DNA of 14,303 nt, from the NCBI GenBank assembly GCA_035395685.1, contig DAOPBR010000061.1:1-14303 (forward strand), written 5' to 3'. Below are positions 7,531 to 13,248 of the stretch, in pieces. Origin of the DNA: JAKJGA01 sp029554345. GTDB taxonomy: Bacteria; Spirochaetota; UBA4802; JAFGJZ01. The position numbers were made by a program, and so were the translations under genes. Under the pieces are notes generated by a model that was given only the letters and a program-made list of their open reading frames with translations, searched no databases and had not been told where the DNA came from. The number at the start of each line of letters is the position of its first letter. Position 1 is the stretch's first letter.

Positions 7531-7805
7531 TGCCTTATCAGCTTATTCTTGAAGGGAAAGTTCAGGGTGTCGGATGCCGTTATTACTGCGCGAAAACTGC
7601 AAAAGCCATGAAGCTTAACGGATCTGCTTCCAACATCTCTGACGGTACGGTGAGGGTTGTCATTAATACAGATGATTCGGTTAAAGCAAAAGCTTATGGG
7701 GAAGCCTTGCGGTTGGATAAATTCGGTTACGGCTTTTACGGCAGATTTACAAATATAAAAATAGAAAAATGTTCGGGTGAAATTGATGGCGACTATAACT
7801 GGTAA
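7530..7805 (+). CDS. acyP: Acylphosphatase
   Basis: This 91-residue enzyme hydrolyses the carboxyl-phosphate bond of acyl phosphates in the cytoplasm. The family signature GKVQGVGCRYY (residues 9-19) supplies the phosphate-binding Arg17. SASNISDGTV (32-41) supplies the catalytic Asn35. Length and fold order are typical. GGAG (7521-7524) lies 5 bases before the ATG at 7530 but only 2 before the ATG at 7527, so the second is the better start. It overlaps the preceding stop by one base (TGATG). The usual Phe before the catalytic Arg is Cys16 here, and the normal G-W-V-R-N block is the divergent N-G-S-A-S-N, but both catalytic residues are kept. The 3' end overlaps the patatin gene by 20 bases. 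Confidence 0.9.
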   Translation: MPYQLILEGKVQGVGCRYYCAKTAKAMKLNGSASNISDGTVRVVINTDDSVKAKAYGEALRLDKFGYGFYGRFTNIKIEKCSGEIDGDYNW

Positions 7806-8631
7806 AAAGAAAACCGCGCTTGTTGTTGAAGGCGGCGGTATGCGCGGTATCTTTACCGCGGGTGTTCTTGATTATTTTATGGAAAAAAAGTTTGCTCCTT
7901 TTGATGAATATTACGGCGTTTCAGCGGGTTCATGTAATCTTGCTTCGCATCTCGGCGGTCAATACCGCAGAAACTATAACTGTTATGCCGACTATATGCT
8001 TATGGATGAATTTTTCAGCATGAGAAAATATTTTGCCGGCGGACATTTTATGGATCTTGACTGGCTTTGGGATTATCTGAGCATCAAAGAGCCGCTAAAC
8101 GCAAAAAAGGCTTCGAAAAATAAATTTTTTGTAGTAGCAACAGACATTTCAACCGGTGAACCGGCTTACATACGCGCAGAAAATAATTCGCTTGCTGATT
8201 ATCTGAAGGCATCAAGCTCTCTTCCTCTTCTTTATAGAGGATTCGTCGAAGTTGAAGGAAGGCGTTATGCTGACGGCGGAATAGCCGATCCGATACCTGT
8301 AATGAAGGCTGCTCAAAACGGCGCAAAAAGAATTATGGTTTTGCGGACACGTCCCGCCGGCTACATTAAAAAAAGTTTTACTGAAAGCAGATTGATTCCC
8401 CTGCTTTTTACGAAATATCCGAATCTTCAGAAGGCAATGAAAACGCGTGATGATAAATATAACCGTTCGGTAGAATATATATTGAATCCGCCGAAAGGAA
8501 TTAATGTCATTCATATATGTCCCAGCGGAATGAAAACAGGGCGGACGACAAAAGACAAAAATCTTATTGATGATGATTATGAACTTGGAAGAAAAGCCGG
8601 TGAGGAAGCTTTAAGAAAATGGAAAATGTAA
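7786..8631 (+). CDS. Patatin-like phospholipase family protein
   Basis: The 281-residue protein is a cytoplasmic-type patatin-like serine hydrolase, likely a phospholipase or lysophospholipase/esterase. The catalytic features are complete. The oxyanion-hole loop is EGGGMRGIFTAGVLD (residues 15-29). The nucleophile elbow is YYGVSAGSCN (Ser46 within G-V-S-A-G). The catalytic Asp163 lies in YADGGIADPIP, completing a Ser-Asp dyad. There is no signal peptide and no membrane helix. It resembles the small bacterial YjjU/RssA-type proteins in layout. The ATG at 7786 has GGGTGA 5 bases upstream and lies inside the acylphosphatase gene; a GTG at 7777 in the same frame is a poorer choice. It is the last gene of the operon, and its stop codon lies in the stem of a bidirectional hairpin. 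The natural substrate is unknown. Confidence 0.91.
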   Translation: MATITGKKKTALVVEGGGMRGIFTAGVLDYFMEKKFAPFDEYYGVSAGSCNLASHLGGQYRRNYNCYADYMLMDEFFSMRKYFAGGHFMDLDWLWDYLSIKEPLNAKKASKNKFFVVATDISTGEPAYIRAENNSLADYLKASSSLPLLYRGFVEVEGRRYADGGIADPIPVMKAAQNGAKRIMVLRTRPAGYIKKSFTESRLIPLLFTKYPNLQKAMKTRDDKYNRSVEYILNPPKGINVIHICPSGMKTGRTTKDKNLIDDDYELGRKAGEEALRKWKM

Positions 8632-8651
8632 ACCCTCAAGGGTTTACATTT
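8624..8651. terminator. Bidirectional terminator hairpin shared by two convergent genes
   Basis: AAATGTAAACCC (8624-8635) and GGGTTTACATTT (8640-8651) are perfect inverted repeats around a TCAA loop. The stop codons of the plus-strand patatin gene (8629-8631) and the minus-strand coiled-coil gene (8644-8646) occupy mirror-image positions in the two arms. The A/T-rich stem ends give short U-runs on both transcripts. It should terminate both operons, but because the stops lie inside the stem, ribosomes reaching them would cover part of the hairpin. Confidence 0.85.
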
Positions 8652-11058
8652 CTGCCGTGTTGATGATTAGTCTTATGGTATTTTCATCGATCATTAGTTT
8701 GCTTGAAATATCAGTTGAATCCCATCCCTTGCTGCTGAGTTCTCTGACAGTTCTGATTACATTTTCGTTGATATTTTTATCTACCGAAGAATCCTTTTTC
8801 ATCTGTTTGCTTATAACTCCGGACGAACCCATTGACTGAATGAAGTCGGAGAACTGTTTCATTTTCTTGTCTGTTTTGTCATACATTTCTTTTAACCGGT
8901 TATCTGTCTGATCAATTGCATCATGCATTTTTTCAACTTTGTTCATCATAGCAAGAATCTGATTCATTCTTGCTTCGACATGTTCGGTTAAACTTTCAAG
9001 CTCATTGAATTTATCATGTACGTCTTTGATTTCTTTTTCTTTTGATTTCAGTATTAGAGTGTTCTGCTCGATGCCGCCGAGATATTCTTTTAGTTTTTCA
9101 ACCTTACGTTCTGTTTTGTCTGCAACGTTCTGAAATGAATTCAGACGTTTGTCGAGAGAAGATGCGATAATGTCCATTTTTTCTAAAGACATTAGAGACT
9201 TGTTTATAAGGTCTTCATTCTCGTTTAAGTCGCTGATTCTTGAATCAAGATTCGAGTAACTCTGCTGAAGAGCTTCTATACGCGAATTGATAGCATCGAT
9301 TTTTGATGAATTTTCCTTGAGGCTGTCAGCCTTTATTTTTACTTCCTCTGCAATATCGATTACCGCGTGTATTTCTGCGGTAATTGTTTCCATGTTGTCT
9401 TTTTTTGCCTGATAGAGTTTAAGTTCTTTTTCGAGATGTTTTTTAACTTCTTTGAATTCATCAAGACCGCTCATGAACGATTTTACTTCAACTGTTCCTT
9501 TTTGGCATGCGTCGAGAGTAATCTGAAATCTTGATAAAGCGGTTTCAACGTCCTGACGCATTTCGAAAACACGGTTTTTCTGTTCGTAATTTATTATTTC
9601 GTTTTTAATTTCAGTCAGTTTTTCGCTGAGAGCTCCGAATCTGTTTTCGGTTCTTTCGAATTCATTTGACAGAACACTCATTTTTTCGTTTGTCAGCGAG
9701 CTTATCTTTTTATCAAAATCGTGATACTGCTCGTTAAAGCTGTCAATGGCTCCTCTGATTTCTTCCGCTTCTTTTCTAACAGCTTTAATTATCTCGTCTT
9801 TTTTTGTTATTGAATGAAGGGAAAGTTCGGACATCGAATCGCGGAGACGCGAAAGCTGTTCGTCAAAAGAATTAATCATATTCTCTTTATTCGTATCAAT
9901 AACGGTTTCAAGGCTTTTTATTTTAGCCATCATTCTTTCTGCTTCTTTATCCGCTTTATCAAAAAGATTCTGGCGGGACTGTTCGACTTTGTGCTTGATG
10001 TCGTCTACACAGTCATAAAGTCTGTTGAGTTCAGCTTCGGTTTCTCCGATTAATGCTGTTTTTGTTTCTCTGAATTCTTCAACCGATGAAGTTATATCCT
10101 GGCGGAGAGAGTCGGCGCTTTTTCTTATTTCGGAAAAAACAGTCGATTCCATATTCGCCAATGTGTCTTTAAGTGTAACGACCTGTTCGTTTAAAAATTT
10201 GACGTCTTCTTTTGTGTCATAGAAAATTTCATCTTTTTCCATTTTAAGGGTTTCGCTGAAAGTCGAAAGCTTGCTTTCAAGCGACGTAACTTTTCCGGTG
10301 AGATCTGTGATAAGGCGTTTTTCTGCGCCTTCGATTCTGTTTTCAAGCGAATTGACGTTTTTAGAAATGCTGTCAACACGTGAACGTACGTTTTCGAGGA
10401 TAACTTCGCCTGCAGCGGTTACATTGTGCTCCATTGAAGAAATTGTTTCAGAAAAATTCTTTGCAAGTGTGTCGATTTTATTTGAAGATTGTTCAACTAA
10501 CTTATCTTCTCGTTTTTCAATATTGTCGGCGAGTCTTGCGATGTGGCTGGCAATCTCTTCGTTGATTTCCTTGTTTTTTTCGCGGAGTCTGTCAGAGAAT
10601 GAATTTATCAGATCGGCATTTTCTTTTTCAATTTTGGAAACGGCATCATTAAGCCCCGAAACTCTTTTAATTATTTCTCCGAAATTTTCTTTTGCGCTGT
10701 CTATGTATTTTATCTGCTTGTTTACATCAAGTGCCGCATTCGATACGATCTGAAGGTTTTCTTCAACCTTACGGAGACTGTTTTTTTCTATATTAAGATT
10801 TGAAAGCTTCTTTTCGAGATCGTCAATGGATGAACGGATATTGGAGGTGAGAGAGGATGCCTTTTTTAGCATCAGATCCATTTCAATTGTTGAGTCATTA
10901 TATTTTCTGTTTTCGTTTTCGGCCATTTTCTTGAAATCAGAAAAAGTTCTGTCGGTAAATCTTTTAAGTTTGAATATTTTGCTGTTTGCGCGGTCAAATC
11001 TGCGGAAAATTACAGTTATCGCGAGACATGCGGCGATTGTGGCGATATTTATGAACAT
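8644..11058 (-). CDS. SpiroCoCo-type membrane-anchored coiled-coil protein
   Basis: The 804-residue protein has one N-terminal membrane helix (about residues 2-18, FINIATIAACLAITVIF) followed by basic residues (RRFDRANSK). A very long coiled-coil rod (about 40-750) follows, rich in Glu, Lys, Ser, Asn and Leu and almost without Pro. The short C-terminal domain (about 765-804, with WDSTDISSKLMIDENTIRLI) looks helix-turn-helix-like. This is the layout annotated in spirochaetes as the SpiroCoCo family; a structural role in the cell envelope or cell shape is plausible but unproven. The ATG at 11058 has GGAGAGAG (core 11065-11068) 6 bases upstream. Longer frames from 11070 (ATG) or 11115 (TTG) have no binding site and would put charged residues before the helix. 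It converges on the patatin operon. Alternatives are SMC-like or methyl-accepting relatives, but no ATPase or signalling motif is visible. Confidence 0.85.
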   Translation of the reverse strand: MFINIATIAACLAITVIFRRFDRANSKIFKLKRFTDRTFSDFKKMAENENRKYNDSTIEMDLMLKKASSLTSNIRSSIDDLEKKLSNLNIEKNSLRKVEENLQIVSNAALDVNKQIKYIDSAKENFGEIIKRVSGLNDAVSKIEKENADLINSFSDRLREKNKEINEEIASHIARLADNIEKREDKLVEQSSNKIDTLAKNFSETISSMEHNVTAAGEVILENVRSRVDSISKNVNSLENRIEGAEKRLITDLTGKVTSLESKLSTFSETLKMEKDEIFYDTKEDVKFLNEQVVTLKDTLANMESTVFSEIRKSADSLRQDITSSVEEFRETKTALIGETEAELNRLYDCVDDIKHKVEQSRQNLFDKADKEAERMMAKIKSLETVIDTNKENMINSFDEQLSRLRDSMSELSLHSITKKDEIIKAVRKEAEEIRGAIDSFNEQYHDFDKKISSLTNEKMSVLSNEFERTENRFGALSEKLTEIKNEIINYEQKNRVFEMRQDVETALSRFQITLDACQKGTVEVKSFMSGLDEFKEVKKHLEKELKLYQAKKDNMETITAEIHAVIDIAEEVKIKADSLKENSSKIDAINSRIEALQQSYSNLDSRISDLNENEDLINKSLMSLEKMDIIASSLDKRLNSFQNVADKTERKVEKLKEYLGGIEQNTLILKSKEKEIKDVHDKFNELESLTEHVEARMNQILAMMNKVEKMHDAIDQTDNRLKEMYDKTDKKMKQFSDFIQSMGSSGVISKQMKKDSSVDKNINENVIRTVRELSSKGWDSTDISSKLMIDENTIRLIINTAEM

Positions 11059-11088
11059 TTCTCTCTCCATGAAGTTCAAATTGCCGGA

Positions 11089-11100
11089 TTTTCCGGAAAA
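11089..11100. promoter_or_regulatory. 12-bp perfect palindrome upstream of the coiled-coil gene
   Basis: TTTTCCGGAAAA is its own reverse complement, and a second CCGG lies just beside it (11084-11087). It sits about 30 bases before the coiled-coil gene start, a position that suits a small operator. No regulator is identified. Confidence 0.35.
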
Positions 11101-11126
11101 TAATGATAGTTTCAAATTTTTTGTAT

Positions 11127-11163
11127 AAGAGACATAATATTTGTCAAGAATATTATGTCTCTT
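11127..11163. repeat. 15-bp perfect inverted repeat between brnA and the coiled-coil gene
   Basis: AAGAGACATAATATT (11127-11141) and AATATTATGTCTCTT (11149-11163) form a perfect 15-bp stem with a 7-base loop. It follows the brnA stop by about 50 bases, so it may terminate brnTA, though no U-run follows. The loop reads CTTGACA on the minus strand, a consensus -35 box, but no good -10 lies at normal spacing (TATACA is 14 bases away). It could instead be an operator or a small insertion element end. Confidence 0.55.
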
Positions 11164-11212
11164 GAATTTTGCTGTTAAGATTGCAATTATTTATTGAGGT
11201 TTTTATATGAGT

Positions 11213-11488
11213 TCATTTTTTGCCCATTTTTTTTGCGAGCATATACCCTCTTAGAACTTTATTTATTGATGTTTGATAACGTGGGCTGAGCTTTTGAAAG
11301 AATGAGACAATATCAGAATCGAGCCGCAGATTGACCGTCGTTTTTTTGGGTATGTCGTGATCATCAAGAAAATCGTCTGGGCAAATTGTTTCAAGCATTG
11401 ATGCCTGAGTTTTTGTTATTTCCGGAATATCTGAAAAATCGATATTTCTGTCACTGATTTTTGCAAGACGCTCACCTCTTGTTTTCAT
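11213..11488 (-). CDS. brnA: BrnA-family antitoxin (ribbon-helix-helix)
   Basis: The 91-residue protein is the antitoxin of a type II BrnT/BrnA system. It neutralises BrnT by binding it and, with it, represses their promoter. The N-terminal part has the BrnA-type segment DFSDIPEITKTQASML (17-32). The C-terminal DNA-binding ribbon-helix-helix is TVNLRLDSDIVSFFQ (51-65) followed by YQTSINKVLRGYM (71-83). The length is typical. The start has a strong GGAGG (11496-11500) 7 bases upstream and overlaps the toxin gene end by 17 bases. That site contrasts with the near-leaderless toxin, an arrangement that would favour antitoxin production. Toxin-first gene order is normal for this family. Confidence 0.9.
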   Translation of the reverse strand: MKTRGERLAKISDRNIDFSDIPEITKTQASMLETICPDDFLDDHDIPKKTTVNLRLDSDIVSFFQKLSPRYQTSINKVLRGYMLAKKMGKK

Positions 11489-11756
11489 AATAGAACCTCC
11501 TTTCCTGCCTGCTTGAGGGTCGTGCCGAGATTATTCGAATAATATTTTTTTTGAATACTGCGACTACAGTAATAACTATATCAATCGTGTCGATTTTGAT
11601 AATGCCTATGCAAAGATACCGCTGTTCACCCGATTCTACCGGAGATAAAACCCTCTTGTAAATTCCTGAGAATATATCCTTTGCTTCTTCAAATGAGATT
11701 TCATGTTTTTGAAGGTTGCTCAGGTTTTTGTTTTCATCCCATTCAAACTTCATCAT
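11472..11756 (-). CDS. brnT: BrnT-family toxin (RelE-like ribonuclease fold)
   Basis: The 94-residue protein is the toxin of the pair, a RelE-fold ribonuclease that blocks translation when free. Family motifs appear in order: FEWDENKN (4-11), LQKHEISFEEAKDIF (15-29), SGEQRYLCIG (42-51) and IRIISARPSSRQERRFY (73-89). It seems full length and intact. Two ATG codons stand in tandem (11756 and 11753). No Shine-Dalgarno sequence precedes them, and the predicted transcription start lies only one to three bases upstream, so translation is probably leaderless. The gene precedes brnA in one operon under the promoter at 11766-11794. Such modules are common in mobile or accessory DNA, which fits the relic-rich stretch upstream. 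Confidence 0.9.
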   Translation of the reverse strand: MMKFEWDENKNLSNLQKHEISFEEAKDIFSGIYKRVLSPVESGEQRYLCIGIIKIDTIDIVITVVAVFKKNIIRIISARPSSRQERRFYYENKR

Positions 11757-11765
11757 GTAGAGTCA

Positions 11766-11794
11766 ATAATAACAATAATGTTGACAAATGTCAA
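11766..11794 (-). promoter_or_regulatory. brnTA promoter with operator-like palindrome
   Basis: On the minus strand TTGACA (11794-11789), a 17-base spacer and TATTAT (11771-11766) make a near-consensus sigma-70 promoter. The -35 is half of a palindrome, TTGACA-TT-TGTCAA (11781-11794), a good candidate operator for BrnA autorepression. The start point should fall at about 11757-11759, next to the toxin ATG. Confidence 0.8.
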
Positions 11795-11866
11795 TATTAA
11801 ATTTCGTCTTATACCAGAACATACAATGCAGTTTTTGAAGATATTTCGGACTGATTCGTAAAACTT

Positions 11867-11986
11867 AAAGACACTTTTTCCATTCTTTCTGATATATGCA
11901 TGATTTATTATTACGCCAGGCTGTGATTGTTTGACCGATGCTGCCTATAATGATGTCATCAAGATCGAGAAAAATCGGAAATTATT
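11867..11986 (-). pseudogene. Coding-like fragment, possible gene relic
   Basis: An open minus-strand stretch of 39 codons has no start codon and ends in TAA. It includes DLDDIIIGSIGQTITAWR and ends KEWKKCL, a composition that looks protein-like. An overlapping second frame continues past it (from an ATG near 11901, MHISERMEKVSLSF, to a TAA near 11811), as if a frameshift had split one gene. I do not recognise a family. Short length makes chance possible. Confidence 0.3.
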
Positions 11987-11992
11987 ACTTTC

Positions 11993-12020
11993 TTGCGATG
12001 CCCGGTATAGGGCATCGCAA
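11993..12020. repeat. 11-bp perfect hairpin
   Basis: TTGCGATGCCC (11993-12003) and GGGCATCGCAA (12010-12020) pair perfectly around a 6-base loop. On the minus strand the hairpin follows the coding-like fragment ending at 12031 by ten bases, like a terminator, but the following run (GAAAGTAATAATTT) is only weakly U-rich. Confidence 0.6.
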
Positions 12021-12030
12021 TCTAAATTCT

Positions 12031-12114
12031 TTATTGAGCGCCTCGCATTAATCCTTCCGTAAAGGCATGGCCTAAACCTTCAGAATTGCTGAGCTGAATA
12101 TGTATGAGGAGTAT
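12031..12114 (-). pseudogene. Short coding-like remnant
   Basis: A minus-strand open stretch of 27 codons has no credible start; its end reads NSEGLGHAFTEGLMRGAQ and then TAA. The amino-acid mix resembles a real protein C-terminus rather than random translation. It may be the tail of a decayed gene, with the 12093-12119 hairpin inside its beginning. No family is recognised. Confidence 0.25.
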
Positions 12115-12119
12115 TCAGC
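12093..12119. repeat. 8-bp perfect hairpin
   Basis: GCTGAATA (12093-12100) and TATTCAGC (12112-12119) pair around an 11-base loop. The hairpin lies directly after the stop codon of the small minus-strand reading frame ending at 12126, so it may be its terminator or part of a repeat element. Confidence 0.5.
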
Positions 12120-12125
12120 CGCGTG

Positions 12126-12245
12126 TTAACAGCTAAACCTCGCGACTTTTACTGGGTAATTATGCTGGATATTTATTTTACCTTCAATGAGGATTGTCGG
12201 AGCGGAATATGGCTTAGAAAGAATTTCAAAATGTGATATTGTCAT
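12126..12245 (-). CDS. Possible 39-residue small protein
   Basis: A complete ATG-to-TAA frame on the minus strand begins MTISHFEILSKPYSAPTILI and ends NYPVKVARFSC. The sequence is balanced and protein-like, with no signal peptide or membrane helix. The upstream bases contain only a weak AAAG at binding-site distance. The frame is followed at once by an 8-bp hairpin. It might be a real small protein, a fragment of a longer gene, or part of a repeated element. The function is unknown. Confidence 0.3.
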   Translation of the reverse strand: MTISHFEILSKPYSAPTILIEGKINIQHNYPVKVARFSC

Positions 12246-12311
12246 TATTGTAACTTTGAAGTGTGTTCTGTTCGAAGTCCATGTTTGAGTTTTATAATAT
12301 AATTATCAACT

Positions 12312-13151
12312 TCATCTGCATAAAAGAGATTGATTAAAAAACCAATCAAATATTTCCGGATCTTTATAGCATGGACCCGGTTCGTGCCCAAGACCTTTAT
12401 ATTCGCTCATTTTAAAAAATTCAACACCTGATTTTTTTAGTGTTTTGGTAGTCCGTGAATAGCCTGTAATGGAGTCGGTAATTATTTTTTCGGTTGCTCC
12501 TTCGTTTGCGGAATGGTTTTTGATATTCGAGTATGTCTGCGAAGCGATACTTACTCTTGCTGCTGTATCACTAAGTCCGATATGATACCAGACAGATGTT
12601 TTTGAAACTGCAGCATCTAATAATGTTGATTCGCTTTGACCTGCAACGCGAATGATGGCTGCAAATAATTTTCCCTTTGAAAACATCCCTCTTACAAGTT
12701 TGAAACTTCCGGATCCGCCCTGTGAGAAACCGGTCAGATAAATTCTGTTTGTATCTATTCGATAACCTGCCTTAACAGTCTCATCAATAAGATCTGCGAG
12801 AGTCTGACCGTGACTTTCGGTAGAATAATCATTAAAATCAAGATAAAATGCCGGATATTTTTTCCGAACATCTTCGGTGAAATAAGGGCTTTCGTTCCAA
12901 CAGCCATTGACAACAATCGGATATTTTCGATCGGCATTCTGAGTTCTTTCATAACCCCATGGACTTTCAAAATTAAAACTTTGAACGGAGAAGGAAGATG
13001 GTTTGTCCGCATTTGTGAAAGTTTCAACGGGATTTTCGACGACATAGCCGTTGCCGGAATCATCAAGGTCAGAGCCGCCGGAATTATCGCATGCGGAAAA
13101 AATAATGAACAATAAAACTGTGAATACTTTTAGTTTATACCGGTTTAGCAT
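12312..13151 (-). CDS. Lipoprotein alpha/beta-hydrolase, probable esterase
   Basis: The 279-residue protein begins with a short basic, hydrophobic signal ending IIFSAC, so Cys21 is the likely lipidated residue, and a Ser/Gly/Asp-rich tether follows. The hydrolase domain (about 55-275) has the nucleophile elbow LTGFSQGGSG (Ser143 in G-F-S-Q-G), a candidate acid in HIGLSDTAA (Asp195) and a catalytic-type histidine in GLGHEPGPCY (His256). The layout resembles feruloyl or acetyl esterases and PHB-depolymerase-like secreted esterases (CE1/LpqC type). The start is the ATG at 13151, because GGGG (13158-13161) lies 6 bases upstream; the longer frame from 13184 has no site and would push the signal inward. 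It follows the SGNH-like lipoprotein gene by 97 bp. Substrate is inferred only: a cell-surface ester, perhaps on polysaccharide. Confidence 0.8.
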   Translation of the reverse strand: MLNRYKLKVFTVLLFIIFSACDNSGGSDLDDSGNGYVVENPVETFTNADKPSSFSVQSFNFESPWGYERTQNADRKYPIVVNGCWNESPYFTEDVRKKYPAFYLDFNDYSTESHGQTLADLIDETVKAGYRIDTNRIYLTGFSQGGSGSFKLVRGMFSKGKLFAAIIRVAGQSESTLLDAAVSKTSVWYHIGLSDTAARVSIASQTYSNIKNHSANEGATEKIITDSITGYSRTTKTLKKSGVEFFKMSEYKGLGHEPGPCYKDPEIFDWFFNQSLLCR

Positions 13152-13192
13152 AAATTTCCCCTTTCTCAAATAATAAAAAGACATGGATATTA

Positions 13193-13232
13193 AACATTAA
13201 ATCATAGATTAGAAAATCAATGATTTAATGTT
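13193..13232. repeat. Long hairpin between the two lipoprotein genes
   Basis: AACATTAAATCAT (13193-13205) and ATGATTTAATGTT (13220-13232) form a perfect 13-bp stem. After one A-A mismatch, four more pairs (GATT/AATC) close on an AGAA loop. It lies 16 bases after the SGNH-like gene stop and 40 bases before the esterase start. It could be a partial terminator, or a regulatory hairpin that lowers esterase expression. Confidence 0.6.
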
Positions 13233-13248
13233 GGTTTCAAGATTTAAT

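Larger units (their letters stand above)
11795..12311. other. Gene-poor stretch with coding-like fragments and hairpins
   Basis: No normal-sized gene is present in these roughly 500 bases. I see several short minus-strand coding-like frames (listed separately), two perfect hairpins, and an octamer, CTAAACCT, repeated at 12072-12079 and 12133-12140. The plus strand gives nothing gene-like. The stretch most resembles decayed genes or a small repeat or cassette-type element beside the toxin-antitoxin pair. Confidence 0.6.

Noticed and set aside
10271..10753. 160-codon plus-strand frame inside the coiled-coil gene
   Set aside because: It is a shadow of the low-complexity coiled-coil coding strand; its Ser/Phe-rich translation follows from the complement of Glu/Lys codons.
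12064..12140. Integron attC site
   Set aside because: A hairpin and repeated CTAAACCT are present, but I could not find matching RYYYAAC and GTTRRRY core sites in the required arrangement, so I do not annotate it.
11757..12311. Insertion sequence or transposase remnant
   Set aside because: No transposase motif, terminal inverted repeats or target duplication could be recognised; only unassigned coding-like fragments are visible.
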